Assembly (NCBI RefSeq): GCF_051020765.1
Contig: NC_134930.1
Span: 434,001 to 498,000 of the forward strand
DNA from: Lasioglossum baleicum
Lineage: Eukaryota > Arthropoda > Insecta > Hymenoptera > Halictidae
Direction of reading: 5' to 3'
DNA length: 64,000 nt
Part shown: one piece after another, positions 30,386 to 42,135 of the stretch
Position numbering within the stretch: the stretch's first letter is position 1
How the letters are laid out: each line of letters begins with the position of its first letter
Notes under the pieces: generated by a model
What the model saw: the letters and a program-made list of their open reading frames with translations, nothing else
Databases searched by the model: none
Told to the model about the DNA's origin: nothing
Made by a program: the position numbers and the translations under genes

Positions 30386-30388
<3 letters not shown>
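28885..30388. mobile_element. Foldback element, 1,504 bp, termini CAGGGTGTTTACC, TA flanks
   Basis: Arms 28885-29618 and about 29785-30388 are inverted copies around a loop of about 165 bp. The left arm carries about 130 bp not present in the right (29385-29510). The first seven bases of the ends match the CAGGGTGTCCC family, but the interior is unrelated, so it is a separate family using similar TIRs. Microsatellites lie at both edges. No coding capacity. Confidence 0.82.

Positions 30389-30436
<48 letters not shown>
30389..30436. repeat. (TA)n microsatellite
   Basis: About 22 TA units right after the foldback end, so the exact edge cannot be fixed to a base. Confidence 0.9.
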
Positions 30437-30438
<2 letters not shown>

Positions 30439-30896
30439 GAAATATAAAAGTATGTGTGTGTGTATGAATGATCCCATCGAGATCTGATTCGGTGGGTCTG
30501 TCGCACGTGTTGTCCATCTGTCGGAGTTGAAGATCCGTGTGCGTTTTTTCTCTGCTATAGCAACCTCTTTTCAGGTATATTGCCAGTGGTCGAGTTCGTC
30601 CGGAGGGCGGATTAATGAATGAAAATAAAATTTAATTTATTATTTGCTAATACAAATAATAATTGAAAATTGTATTTGTAAATAACAATTAACTTTTTTA
30701 TTTTAAATAAATTCATTTAGATTTGCTCAAATAATAAATAATTATTTATGAGTTTTATTTGAATATCCAAATAACAAATAACTTGTTATTTAAATAATTA
30801 TTTAAATAATTATTTATTTAAATAAATTTATTTATTGCCCAACACTGTATACATGAATATTACGCAACATTACTGAACCAGTAATGTTTTATGATG
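30437..30896. other. AT-rich sequence
   Basis: Very AT-rich with AAATAATTATTTA-type simple sequence (30610-30840). No gene. Confidence 0.5.
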
Positions 30897-33255
30897 TGTT
30901 ACGTCCCGGGTCGGAAATGGTCCGACGGAATGGAGCGGGCCGGACGGGGACGTAACCGAGTAATTTATTAAGACGATAATAGATCCACGTGGCGCGTAAC
31001 GTCCACGTCTGATCAGGGACCCGATACCGGTGTTTGTTGTTGAAAAGGCGAAGACGGGAATAAATGCGAACCGAGACGGACGTCGTCCGTCGTGAACACC
31101 GCGTAGAACTAACACACGTCGCGGCAGAAGTGACGGTTCCCAGTGGTCGAAGTGTCACTACGTGGGTGTGTGCAACTCGTCCGAACGCGTGGGTTTGCTC
31201 GATTCGTGGCAGGATATTTCGATCGAAGGGAATTAGTGTTCTCTCGGTACCGAGCACCCTCTGGGCTCAGACATACGCGATTGAAACACCAATTTTAGGG
31301 TTACAAAAACGGACGTAGGAAGTCGAAGGAATTTGCGGAACAGGTCGGAGTCGAACAACCCGATGAACCATCACACGCACACACACTTTCGCGATCACTT
31401 TAACCGGTCACTGGGAACGACACTTTAGAAGTACCACCTTAGGGTGAGGGTTCTGCGAACGACGTAACGCTCGTACCGCGGATCCTCTATACAGATCTTT
31501 TCCAAGGGAGGAAGACTCGGAACGATCCGAAGCGGTATCAACCTCCACGGAGGAGGAGGCGCGGAATCGGACCGTTCGATGGCCGTTTCTTCGCGTCGCG
31601 GAGGGGTTTCGACGCGTTCCACGTTCGCTTCTTCGCGTCGCGGGGATGCTCCGGTGCTCCGAGTGTCCGCTATCGTGATCTTACGCGAAAAGGGGGTGTC
31701 ACGGATGACCCTGGGTCGCTTGGCGATTCCCAAATACGGGTTATAAGCGGTGCCCTCGCCTTCGGAACGGAGCTGTCGCACCAATCTACCGATTTGGTAG
31801 CTTCTACCGGCGCGACGAGGCATGGAAGATATCGAGGAGCAAGGCGTTGCTGAATAAAGCTGCGAATAATAGGTTTAGACAAACAATATATAATGAACCA
31901 GAATAGATACAGCAGTGATTTGCGAGCAGAACTCGTGAAACAAAATTTGGTGACGGCTTGCGAGCAAGCTCGAACGAAATATATATGACGCTGCAATATA
32001 TAAAAGAAAACGCAAGCGAGCTCGTACAAGCAAAATAGCACAGAATAGCAATTATAAATTTGAATAATAGTGCGAGCAAGCTCGTACAAACAAAATGGCA
32101 CAAAATAGCAATTATAAATTTGAATAATAACGCGAGCAAGCTCGTATAAACAAAATGGCACAAAATAACAATTATAAATTTGAATAATAACGCGAGCAAG
32201 CTCGTATAAACAAAATGGCACAAAATAGCAATTATAGATTTGGATAATAACGCGAGCAAGCTCGTATAAACAAAATAATAGTAATGGTTTATGAGTAACC
32301 TCGTACAACAAAATAGCCAAGAATAATATCTGTAAATATGTGATAATAATCTACGAGCAAGCTCGAATAACAATTTGGAACCAAATAATATATGAATATA
32401 ATGAAATAGTAGAAATGGTAAGGAGCAATACGACCTGAGTATTGTGAACGATCTGAAACAGAGTCCGAAAACGCGAGAAAAGACAGAACAGAACTGAATT
32501 GAAGACGCAAGAGAACTGAATAGTGAGAATTCCGAAACTGGAAGAGAGAGATTCGCGCGATTTCGTCTTATTTATAATGAGAGCGCGGACCATAGGGATT
32601 CGGTTAACCGTGAAGTCCTTTGTCTAAATCGTACGAGGTACGGACGAATATGTTGTCGTCAATGTAGCTGTACGTACACCTGTACTCGCGGTTGCCATGC
32701 TGGCGTTCGCTTGTACCGGTGGCTATTGCGTCTTTTCCGAATCACCGTTAAACACTACAACCCTCGACCCGTAGCGCAACGGGGAGACACGTCAACGAGC
32801 CCACGAGGCTGGCAGAATCTCCTTACACGATCTTACGTCTGACTCTTTTCGCTTCCACTCGCGACGACTAGCTGTCTACCAAAATCAAACGCTCTTCACT
32901 GTAGCGCAGCCAAAAACATTCTGCCCCTCGTGGTCACGTTCAACAAGGCCCCAGCCCATCCCTTCCAGGGACCCTATCTCGCATCTCTCCTTGTGCCGCG
33001 CAAGATGAGGGATACAGGTAAACGGGAAACGTTTTATTGCCTTTTCGCTGGGCAATTACTAAGGTACGGTCAAGCATCTGACTCGCAGCCGTTCGACCGT
33101 AAACGCATAACCGAAATCTCCAAACCGTTATTTTTAAAACTAAACTTAGTCCTACACGGTCGTATAATTCCAAGAGATAACATAATTGTCTTTTACAATA
33201 AGCAAGCGTTACGCGTCTCTTTCAACGGGTTGCGTCGCTTCCGTCATGTCCCGAC
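30897..33255 (-). repeat. Gypsy 3' LTR (proposed full length, 2.36 kb)
   Basis: Minus strand from TGTCGGGACATG (33255) to GGGACGTAACA (30897). The first 511 bp are confirmed by the second copy; the rest is proposed because a CA end and a minus TATAAATA (near 32570) lie at sensible places. It carries the 60-bp satellite array. The frames at 31425-31823 and 31670-32373 are not known proteins. Confidence 0.5.
32008..32277. repeat. 60-bp satellite array, about 4.5 units
   Basis: Exact 60-bp period, unit beginning GCGAGCAAGCTCGTATAAAC, with 1-4 differences between units. GAGCAAGCTC is itself a short inverted repeat. Because 60 is divisible by three, long repetitive open frames appear on the minus strand, which I treat as artefacts. 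Confidence 0.95.
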
Positions 33256-33627
33256 ACGGCCTTCCTGACTGTCACGCGTCCTCGTGTGCAGTTACAATGA
33301 GTTTATAAGTCTGTAATAGAAATATCATCTATGTTTACCGTTCGTCCATCCTGACAAAATATTGATTGTGCCCTGAGAGATTGCCGTGCTCTCCATATGT
33401 ACTCTGTGTTGAAGCATTATAGATGTGTGGTCGACGTCACGTAAACAGTCTTAGCCAACTCTCAACAAAACATATTGAAATACATTCGGTATCATGAAAT
33501 AGACAGTTCGGCCAGGCGGTTCTGACACACAGTGAGCTCAAGACAACAATGCCAAATGCTGTGTCCACCATTGGACACAGCAAAACAAAGCCAACCATGT
33601 GGCAACCGACCAACCATGTGGTCACAC
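33256..33627 (-). other. Gypsy 3' untranslated region
   Basis: Between LTR and the direct repeat. No coding sequence recognised. Confidence 0.5.
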
Positions 33628-33925
33628 ATCTCACAGTCATCAACATGACCAAACACATCCATCGCCTGCCGTTACATCGCCCCGCCTCCTTTACCAGCTA
33701 AACTGGGTTTGGGAATAATGGCTTACGACTAATAAGCACGACGCATGGAGTTTCACAGTCACCACGTGACTCTTGATCAACCATGTGATCACTCATCTCA
33801 CAGTCATCAACATGACCAAACACATCCATCGCCTGCCGTTACATCGCCCCACCTCCTTTACCAGCTAAACAGGGTTTGGGAATAATGGCTTACGACTAAT
33901 AAGCACGACGCATGGAGTTTCACAT
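33628..33925. repeat. 168-bp direct duplication in gypsy 3' region
   Basis: About 130 bp containing ATCTCACAGTCATCAACATG and GGAATAATGGCTTACGACTA occurs at 33628 and again at 33796, with few differences. Confidence 0.8.
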
Positions 33926-34420
33926 GTTTCTTTCCTCACTGTTGTCATTGCCGGCACCGGCGCGTTCTGTCAATTCCGTATCGCTACAATTACTACGTAT
34001 ATCAAGCTCTATGGGAACAGAACTATCAGGCATCAATCTCAATCGCTCATGGGCATATTTAAGTACTCTATTGCCATTTATAGACTTCAGACGGTATCTG
34101 TCATTAGGCAAAACTTCCACTATCTTATACGGACCGCGGAATTTAGCATCCAATTTCGTCTGATTCCGTTCGTGATTTTCTATAAGAACGTAGTTTCCGA
34201 CCGAAAATCCAATAATTTCTGCTTTACTACTATCGAATCGTGTCTTGTCTTTCGCGGCGTTTCGGTCGATCGCTTGGGTCGCTTGTTCTCTGATATCCGA
34301 AAGGTCTAATCCTTCATCCTCGTTATTAACGACTGATGAAGACATTGGTCTGGCAACTTTGCCTATAAGCAATTCTAAGGGGCTGTGCTTGGTAGTACGA
34401 TTTGCTGTAAAATTCAATGC
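33920..34420 (-). pseudogene. Gypsy integrase C-terminal part
   Basis: Minus frame: FTANRTTKHSPLELLIGKVA (end of the integrase core, typical 'T..SP..LL.G' block), a linker, then the GPY/F-type C-terminal domain with LDAKFRGPYKIVEVLPNDRY. It normally guides insertion of the DNA copy. Separated from the core at 34461-34721 by a frame break near 34420-34460. Confidence 0.8.
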
Positions 34421-34460
34421 TCATTGGACACTTTCAAGAGACTCTTGCCAGGACTTGCTA

Positions 34461-34725
34461 TTATTTAGTTCTACCGCTGTTTGCATATTTCTTAAGCGTA
34501 CTCATCGGTCTTTCTACCTGACCATTGGCACGACACGTACCCGTAGCGATTAGGTGCAGGTCAATATTGTGGGTCTCACAGAAGTCACGAAAGTTACTAC
34601 CTGCGAAACATCTGCCCTGGTCGGCAATAATTCTGGACGGAGCTCCAAACAAATTTACACAGTAATTTATTGCTTTAATGGCACTAACTACGGCCAACGT
34701 CGTCCAGGTAGCATACTGCAAATGT
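34461..34725 (-). pseudogene. Gypsy integrase core fragment
   Basis: Minus frame with APSRIIADQGRCFAGSNF (second catalytic Asp) and CRANGQVERPMS (catalytic Glu). The upstream zinc finger and first Asp are absent: the frame begins at a deletion junction that follows directly on the YLDD box of the RT. Confidence 0.82.
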
Positions 34726-35650
34726 GTTTCCGAGTTCAGAAAGGGCTCGGTTTATGGCCCTTTGAAATACTGAAGGAGCATTGCGAAGCCCGAACGGCAT
34801 GGATAAATACTCGTATTGACCATCCGGGGTAACAAAAATGCAATTTTCTCTATCGAGTCTTTATGAATAAGGATTTGGTGGAAACCCGACGCCATATCTA
34901 ATTTCGTAAAATACCGTGCTCCGCTTAACCGCTGTATTTCGTCGCTTATGAGCGGTAAGGGGTGCCTATCGGGGACTGTATTACTGTTCAGCTCTCGATA
35001 ATCAACGCATAAACGGTCGAAACCATCTTTCTTGTTTTTCGAGAACTATGGGACTGGCAAACGGAGAACAGCTGGGCCTAATGATCCCAGCCGACAAGAG
35101 CTCGCTGATTTTGTCCCTTACGGTTTGCCTCTCGTTGGGACTAAGTCGGTATGGTCGTCGTTGCACGGTACGATTAGGGTATATTAACTTTATTAGTAGC
35201 TCTCCCGAATTTATCCTACCCGTAGGCGTACCGATGACAAACGATTCGGGAAATCCATTCAACAAATTGATCAGTGCTTCCTTATCGGGACCGACTATAC
35301 CCGTGTCAATACTGTTAAAGTTATCAATCTTCTTGCCGACTTCACAAATCTTTATCATCTTGTCCCGCTTTAGAATGAAGTTATTCGCCGAAATTTCAAC
35401 GGAAAGCCCTTGCGCTATTAAGTCGCGACCAATCAAAATACTACTGTTCAAATGTTCACCCGGTACAACATGGAAAAGAATTTCGACGCTATGATCGAGT
35501 ATGATCACTTGAGACAGTATCTGTACGCTACTCATCACATTGGCGTTGCCCAGACAAATTAACCTTGTTAGATTTTCAAATCGCTTACCGGAAAATTTAT
35601 TCGCTACTGATTCTTTTACCAGAGAGCGTTCCGCACCCGTATCGAAACAA
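34726..35650 (-). pseudogene. Gypsy protease and reverse transcriptase, truncated after YLDD
   Basis: From 35650 down: protease with the FDTGAE active site (crossing a frame break near 35540), the NSSILIGRDLI block, and the RT start with RRPYRLSPNERQTVRDKI and GIIRPSCSPFASPIVL. After a frame break near 35000 comes the DMASGFHQI block (first catalytic Asp), MPFGLRNAPSVFQRA, and VCYLDDV (catalytic pair). There a deletion removes the RT thumb, RNase H and the integrase N-terminus. Inactive copy. Confidence 0.85.
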
Positions 35651-35655
35651 AAATC

Positions 35656-36732
35656 TTAGATCTCACCCGATTTCGCAAGTTCTGCTGTTACCGGCGCGAT
35701 ACTGCACAGGTTGATCCGCCGTTCCGTGGATATCCTTGGATGCGATATTCCATCCTCCTTTTTGCACTGTGGAGCAATATGGCCGTCCTCTCCGCACTTG
35801 AAACAAGTAACCGGCTTTTGCGGTGGTCCGCATTTGTCTCCGCTCGTACCAGGCTTGGGTCCTAGCATCCGTGTCGCTCCTTGGCGTCGATGACAGTCCG
35901 TAGCCTTATGTCCTTCCTTGCCACATGAAAAACATGTGACGCCACTCCTCGTCTTCTTGATTTCTGTTGCCTTTGGATCTTTTCCGTCGGTGGTAGCTGA
36001 CCGTTTACGGAAACCGAAGGCCATTAGCTCCTTTTGTAACGAAGCGCGGTTATCAATTTTCGTAGTAAACGCAACGCGCTGCAGCCGAGGATCTATTTGC
36101 ACGCAATGTGCCAACGTTGAAGCAATAGCGATTTGCTCCGTTGACATTGTCGTGTACAAATTTGTAAACGCAGCCAGGACTCGGTTCGCGTACGAGGGCA
36201 TAGACTCGCCATCTCGTGGTTTTCCCCCGTTGATCCTCATCATTGCACCGGCAGGGGTTTCGAAGGTGTCATATTGGGCCAGGAACATTTTTCTGAATTC
36301 ACTCCAGTCCATGCCCGCATAATTTACTTGTGCCATCCACGCGGACGCACTACCTTCCAGCGCCCTGCTTAAGGCCATAATTAATTCACCGTCTTGTATC
36401 GGTCGCTCCGCGAGGCAAACATCTACGGTTCAGCACCAAGCTTTCGCACTGTGGTCTGCATTGTCGGGGTCAAACTCTGGCAAAAATATCCGGGCCTTTG
36501 TGGATACTGGTAGCTGCACTATTGGACCTTGCATCCGTCCCAATAACATCTCGAACATGCATTTCCAATTCGTCCCATCGTTCTCGGACGAGTTCCTTTC
36601 GAATCCCACTTCTGATGTCGGAGGCTGATTGGAAAGGTTGTCCATCGGGCCCGCTAGGGTTTGACCGGAGACGCTCTCCACCGGATCACTCATTGTCATC
36701 GCACGCGCGGAATTAAATGAACCGGGAAACAA
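35656..36732 (-). pseudogene. Gypsy gag with two zinc knuckles, one stop
   Basis: Starts near 36699 (MSDPVESVSG) or 36732. The N-terminal part ends at an in-frame TGA near 36430; the rest continues in the same frame. It has a capsid block ALEGSASAWMAQVNYAGMDW, and two CCHC knuckles, CFSCGKEGHKATDC and CFKCGEDGHIAPQC. This protein would package element RNA. The first codon lies within about 40 bp of the LTR-homologous repeat, with no room for a primer-binding site, evidence that sequence was deleted there. Confidence 0.85.
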
Positions 36733-36737
36733 CGATC

Positions 36738-37251
36738 ACCGTTAAACACTACAACCCTCGACCCGTAGCGCAACGGGGAGACACGTCAACGAGCCCACGA
36801 GGCTGGCAGAATCTCCTTACACGATCTTACGTCTGACTCTTTTCGCTTCCACTCGCGACGACTAGCTGTCTACGAAAATCAAACGCTCTTCACTGTAGCG
36901 CAGCCAAAAACATTCTGCCCCTCGTGGTCACGTTCAACAAGGCCCCAGCCCATCCCTTCCAGGGACCCTATCTCGCATCTCTCCTTGTGCCGCGCACGAT
37001 GAGGGATGCAGGTAAACGGGAAACGTTTTATTGCCTTTTCGCTGGGCAATTACTAAGGTACGGTCAAGCATCTGACTCGCAGCCGTTCGACCGTAAACGC
37101 ATAACCGAAATCTCCAAACCGTTATTTTTAAAACTAAACTTAGTCCTACACGGTCGTATAATTCCAAGAGATAACATAATTGACTTTTACAATAAGCAAG
37201 CGTTACGCGTCTCTTTCAACGGGTTGCGTCGCTTCCGTCATGTCCCGACAT
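36738..37251 (-). repeat. Gypsy 5' LTR, first 514 bp
   Basis: About 99% identical to 32745-33255. Ends abruptly 6 bp before gag. See the parent element for the proposed deletion. Confidence 0.85.
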
Positions 37252-37469
37252 GTATATAGTATATATATGTATATATACGCGTAAGATACATATATATACA
37301 TATCATTGAACATTTTAACCGCGATTTTCGGTTTGAACTTGTGAAGGGGATATATATACATTTACATATGTGTATGAACAACGAGGATTTGCTCGTTCGA
37401 GCAAATCCAACGCAACACGTCGGTACGACGTTACAGATGAATTTTTCTAACAAATAAAATCTGTTAAAG
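37252..37469. other. Spacer
   Basis: AT-rich with TATATA runs. No gene seen. Confidence 0.4.
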
Positions 37470-37474
37470 GTTTG
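37470..37474. other. Copia target duplication GTTTG, left copy
   Basis: Repeated at 46291-46295 after the 3' LTR. Confidence 0.85.
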
Positions 37475-37849
37475 TGTTAGAAATACGCCCGAAGGATGGC
37501 GTTGCGTGCGTGCGAAGCGATCAAGTATTGTCGCCTGAATATCTAGTTTCTATGTAAATTATGATTGTATCGACCGGCGTTTCTCTAGATCTGCGCAGTT
37601 CGCAGTTAGTATTCCTATGAGGAGCATTTGTAAAGTTTTTTTCGATCGCATAAAGTATTACCTTTCAAGTTTTGACCAACCGTCGTTATAGTGTACTATA
37701 TACATATGTTCTTTTTCATCTACGATTGTAAAAGTTGCTACGAACGTTCACTGTGTTTCACTGTGACTAGATTGTAATTTTCTATACAACAGATTGTATA
37801 ATACAACAGCATTTCATCCAATATCGATCTCCGACTACACATTCTAATA
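37475..37849 (+). repeat. Copia 5' LTR (375 bp)
   Basis: TGTTAGAAATACG...CTAATA. Differs from the 3' LTR by a few substitutions and a 5-bp indel in an AT-rich stretch. Confidence 0.9.
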
Positions 37850-37861
37850 GGTTATGGGCCC
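37850..37861 (+). other. Copia primer-binding site
   Basis: GGTTATGGGCCC, like the initiator-tRNA-Met-derived site of Drosophila copia. Confidence 0.8.
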
Positions 37862-37882
37862 AGGTGCACGTGGTGACGCATA

Positions 37883-38690
37883 ATGGCCGACATATGTTTC
37901 ACAATTACAAAGTTGAATAATGCGAACCACGAGATATGGAAAATTAAAGTCGAATTGCTGTTGATTAAAGAGGAAGCGTGGCATACAATAAAGGAAGTAA
38001 GGCCTGCGACTCCAGATGAAAAATGGCTTAAAGCTGACGGTCGTGCCAGGGCGATCATCGGACTTCTATTGGAAGACGACCAGTTCATACATTTTAAGGG
38101 AACTGTTTCTGCTAAGGGAGCATGGGAAGCTCTAAGGAGATATCACCAGAAGGCCTCCTTGACAAATCAGGTACACTTGCTTAAAAGAATTATTAATCTA
38201 AAATTAGACGAGAACGGCGATATGGAAAGGTACGTCCATGAAATGTTAAGCCTCGTGGACCGCCTCGCCGCCATTGGGGAGACTTTGAAGGAGAAAATCG
38301 TTATATCGATAATGCTGAGTAACCTTCCGGATTCTTTTGGGACGCTCATTACAGCTCTAGAAACCCGAAATGAAAGTGAGTTAACCTTGGAACTCGTAAA
38401 AGTTAAATTAGTTGATGAAGCAGCAAGGCGCCGGAATTTAAGAAATGAAGTTCAAGAAGAAGATAAAGCTCTAAAGGTAACCCATAGGAATACATTCGGA
38501 CAAGGAAGAACTGCAGAACAGCCGAGCTTGTATACCTGTTTCTTTTGCAAAAAGCCAGGCCATTTAAAGAAAAATTGCATAAAGTATCAGAGGTGGAAGG
38601 AGAAGAATCCTATCAAGTCAAATCAGAAGGCAAGTCAGGTTGTTGATGAGAAGGCATGCGTGGGTTGTACGAGCCTTCGCTCCGCTATGT
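37883..38690 (+). CDS. Copia gag
   Basis: The ATG at 37883, about 20 bp after the primer site, starts MADICFTITKLNNANHEIWK. A UBN2-type capsid region (residues 1-190, with HLLKRIINLKLDENGDMERY) is followed by a CCHC zinc knuckle CFFCKKPGHLKKNC near residue 218 and a basic linker. It assembles virus-like particles and binds element RNA. The gag part looks intact. Normally gag and pol are one frame in copia; here the frame shifts near 38690 just before the protease, and the gag frame ends at 38794 out of register. Confidence 0.9.
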
Positions 38691-39900
38691 TAGTTTTCAC
38701 GCTGACATCAACAACACACCATGGAATAAAGATGATTGGTGCATTGACTCTGGTGCTACCAGTCACATGTCTAATAACAAAAATTTCTTTCTAAATTTAG
38801 AAAAGTGCAACAACGAGAGAGTGCGACTGGCGAATGGTTCGTACGCGAACGTTGAAGGCAAAGGAGAGGGACGAATCTGGTGCGAAGGCCCTCAAGGAAA
38901 TTCTATTGCCATACGTATTAGGGATGTGCTTTATGTTCCAGATTTAAAGGAGAATTTAATATCTGTCAAAAGACTAACTGATAAAGACTTTGAGGTTAAT
39001 TTCGCCAAAGGAATGTGCGAAATAAGAAGTAAAGGCAGTATTATAGTCAATGTTGAATCATACAATGATTTGTTTAAGTTAAGGAATGTCAGTAAAGCAC
39101 TTTATGCTACGAACCAGCATCCTTCAAATTGCCAAAACACTTGGCACAGGAAGTTAGGCCATCGAGACTTTGCGGCGATGAAAGAAATGGTGTCCAAAGG
39201 GATTATAACTGGAGTAAAGATTAAAGACTGCGGAATAAGGCAGGTATGTGACACATGCATAAAGGGGAAGATGACTCGAAGACCCTTCCCACAGAAGTCT
39301 GACAGTAAGTCTGAATCAAAATTGGATCTAATACATACCGATGTATGTGGGCCGATGCAGACTAGAACTCCAGGTCAGAAACGTTACATTTTAACTTTGA
39401 TTAACGATTTCAGCCGATATACAACAATTTATCTATTAGATCATAAATCTGAAACAACTGACAGGATAAAGGAATTTGTTCAGGAAGTAAAAAACAAATT
39501 TGGTAAAGTTCCCAAAGTTTTCAGATCAGACCGAGGTGCAGGATACGTCAATCAGGAATTAAAGAATTTCTTCTCCAAGCAAGGGATAAAGTGCCAATAC
39601 ACGGTCAGCTACACACCGGAGCAGAACGGTGTAGCCGAAAGGAAAAACAGATCGCTCATAGAGATGGCAAGATGCCTATTGACTGATGCAGGACTGGAGT
39701 GGAAATACTGGGGTGAGGCTGTCCATTTTTCTAATTACCTACAAAATCGACTAGCCACTAAAGCTACAGGAACAACCCCAATAGAGAGATGGTGCGGGAT
39801 AAAGCCCAATTTTAAAGATATGCACATTTTTGGATCAAAAGTATATGCGCATATTCCCAAGGAATTAAGGAAGAAGCTGGGTCACAAGGCAAGGAATACA
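38690..39900 (+). pseudogene. Copia protease, pre-integrase and integrase
   Basis: Protease with CIDSGATSHMS (catalytic Asp) at 38745, the VLYVPDLKENLISV block, the HHCC pre-integrase site (WHRKLGHRDF and CDTCIKGKM), and an integrase core with LIHTDVCGPM (D), VFRSDRGAGY (D) and QNGVAERKNR (E), then the HIFGSKVYAHIP block. All three integrase catalytic residues are present. The frame is lost near 39885 in an A/G-rich stretch; after that point the correct register continues as KFTGFDESSKGYRLLD. Two single-base lesions (38690, 39885) are the main damage. Confidence 0.9.
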
Positions 39901-41431
39901 AGTTTACAGGATTCGATGAAAGTTCTAAAGGTTACAGACTTCTAGATACAGATACAGACAAGGTTAGCCGTGATGTAAAGTTCAAAGATTCAATACAAGA
40001 ATCAGATACAGAAGAGGGTCCACCAAAGGGAGAAGAGAATGACGATTCAGTGATCGAAATCTCAGGTGAAAGAAAAGAAGATGACATTGAAGATAACAAT
40101 CATCAAGATGAAGAATGCAGGGAATCCAAAAGAGGCCGCGGACGTCCTCGAATCATAAGGACTGGGAATCGAGGCAGACCGCGTAAAGAATACTCGGAAT
40201 GTACAAATAATCAAGAGAATTTTTTAGGATACGCCAGTGATGTTCCTCTGGACGTTGCCACATCTGGCGCAGATGCAAATGAATGGATTTCGGCAATGGT
40301 TGAGGAAATAAAATCCATGTTGGAAAAGGACGTTTGGGACTTGGTCGAGCGACCCGAAGGAAGAAACGTCGTGGATTGTCGCATGGTCCTAACTAATAAA
40401 TATGGACCAAATGGAGCCATTGACCGAAGGAAAGCCAGACTGGTTGCCCGGGGATATAGTCAGATACCTGGAATGGATTATAACGAAACTTTCGCGCCGG
40501 TAGCGCGTCTAAGTTCAATTCGTTTAGTTGCTGCTCTGGCTGCTCACTATGGAATGGATATCAATCAGATTGATATCACCACCGCTTATTTGAATGGTTC
40601 ACTGGATGAAGAGGTATATATGGGAATGCCAAAGGACATACAGACCATATTGAAGATGATCGTGGATTCGAAAGACTGCAGCAATCAAGTTAAAGTTACG
40701 GCCAGAAGAATGTTAAAACAAGCGAAGTCCGGAGATAAAGTTTGCAAGTTAAGGAAAGCCATATACGGCCTAAAACAGGCAGGTCGACAATGGCACGCTA
40801 AGTTGGATAAGGAATTGAGGCATTTAGGGTTGAACCCATCTAATTTCGATCCTTGCGTTTATCGCCATAACCAAGGGGAAGAATTATTATTGGTTGTCGT
40901 ATATGTTGACGACATTTTGATACTATGCAGAGATCTCCAGGAAATTGAACGCGTTAAGTCTGAATTATCTAAAGCTTTTCGTTCTGTTAAAGATTTAGGG
41001 AATCTAAAATATTGTCTAGGGATAGAGTTTGAACCAGTCAAGGGAAAGGTTAAGTTGAGCCAAAAAGGATATGTCCGAAAGTTACTTGAAAGGTTCAATA
41101 TGGTGGAGGCTAATCCAGTTAAGACGCCCTTGGAACCCGGGATCGCATTAATCAAAGAAAATTTGGAAATTCAAAGTAAGCAGTATCCTTACCGTGAATT
41201 GGTAGGTAGCTTAATGTATCTTGCCGTGGTGTCTAGACCTGACATTAGCTACGCGGTAAGTTACCTCAGTCAGTTTAATAACTATTACGGAAAGGCTCAC
41301 TGGGAAGCCGCTAAGAGGGTGTTGAGGTACCTTAAAGGAACTAATGACTATTGTTTAGTTTATCAATCAGGTAACGACTCACTGACAGGTTATACGGACG
41401 CTGATTGGGGAGGTTGTGTGATCGACCGACG
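39886..41431 (+). pseudogene. Copia reverse transcriptase and start of RNase H
   Basis: After an acidic linker and an AT-hook-like KRGRGRPRI stretch, the RVT_2 domain begins with EWISAMVEEIKSMLEKDVW. It carries RKARLVARGYSQIPGMDY, QIDITTAYLNG (first Asp), AIYGLKQAGRQWH, and VVVYVDDILIL (catalytic pair). RNase H starts with GYTDADWGGC (Asp). At 41431 the Transib-like element interrupts it; the rest is at 45434-45853. The frame is open from 40050 to the insertion. Confidence 0.92.
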
Positions 41432-41468
41432 CACAGTGGGGTATTTGGCCTGTTTAGCGCGCCAAAAG
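41432..41468 (+). repeat. Left TIR of the Transib-like element
   Basis: Starts CACAGTG, identical to the consensus V(D)J recombination-signal heptamer, then a 23-bp spacer, then CCAAAAGTC. Confidence 0.85.
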
Positions 41469-41495
41469 TCGAAATTTTTACTTTGTTCAAAATGA

Positions 41496-42135
41496 CTAAA
41501 ACTTTTTACCCATGTACCTGAATATATATGCAAGTAATCTACAATAATATTTTTCCATAAACGGTAGTATTTAGTAACCTATAGATACTTGAAAGTAACA
41601 TATTCTCGTGACCGAGAGAAGCATGGAAAAACTTGTGTTAAAGAAATGATCTTTCTCACAAGTTTAGTGTATCAAATCGAGATAAAAACATACCTAGGAT
41701 GTAAAGGAAGGTTTATAGAGTAATTTTACTGCTTTTTGTTTTATACTCTTCGGTGGTTTTGATAGAATAAACAATTAAAAGTGATATAATTTTTTTTTCA
41801 GAAAATTAATATGTATCATGTAATAACTTTTTTTCTCCGCAAAACACCCCTCTAATTTTTTTAGGGGTTAATCATTAGACATTGCTTTAAACAATCGTGA
41901 AAAGTTTGCGTGCGATCTCGTGCTGGAACATACCTTTTTATGCGACTTAGATCAGTATGGCATGAACCGACCGTATATCATATGACTGATAATGATGAAA
42001 TAACTGAGCTGTAGGTGATAGATACTTGGAAGTAAATGAAGGAAAATGAAAGTCATTATTGCTAGAATATTAATTTATATTATAAAAAAAAATTAATAAA
42101 AATTAATTAATATTTATAATATATTTTTTTTTTTT
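41496..42135. other. AT-rich interior of the Transib-like element
   Basis: No coding sequence. Long A/T runs. Confidence 0.5.

Larger units (their letters stand above)
30897..37251 (-). mobile_element. Ty3/gypsy LTR retrotransposon, minus, degraded
   Basis: Direct repeats 32745-33255 and 36738-37251 (about 1% different) bracket minus-strand gag, protease, RT and integrase. They share the start TGTCGGGACATGACGG. On the left the LTR probably continues beyond the shared part to 30897, where ...CGGGACGTAACA gives a CA end, making it 2.36 kb. On the right it is cut off just before gag, so primer-binding site and promoter are lost. That boundary is inference. No target duplication was found. Confidence 0.75.

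Noticed and set aside
32008..32277. CRISPR array
   Set aside because: A perfect 60-bp tandem satellite with no spacer diversity.
31670..32373. Two long minus-strand frames (216 and 189 codons) with repeated membrane-like peptides
   Set aside because: The 60-bp period is a multiple of three, so the satellite stays open in several frames at once. Two overlapping frames both repeat, which argues against coding.
32930..33268. 112-codon frame repeated at 36924-37259
   Set aside because: It lies wholly within the gypsy LTR and is conserved only because the LTRs are recent copies.
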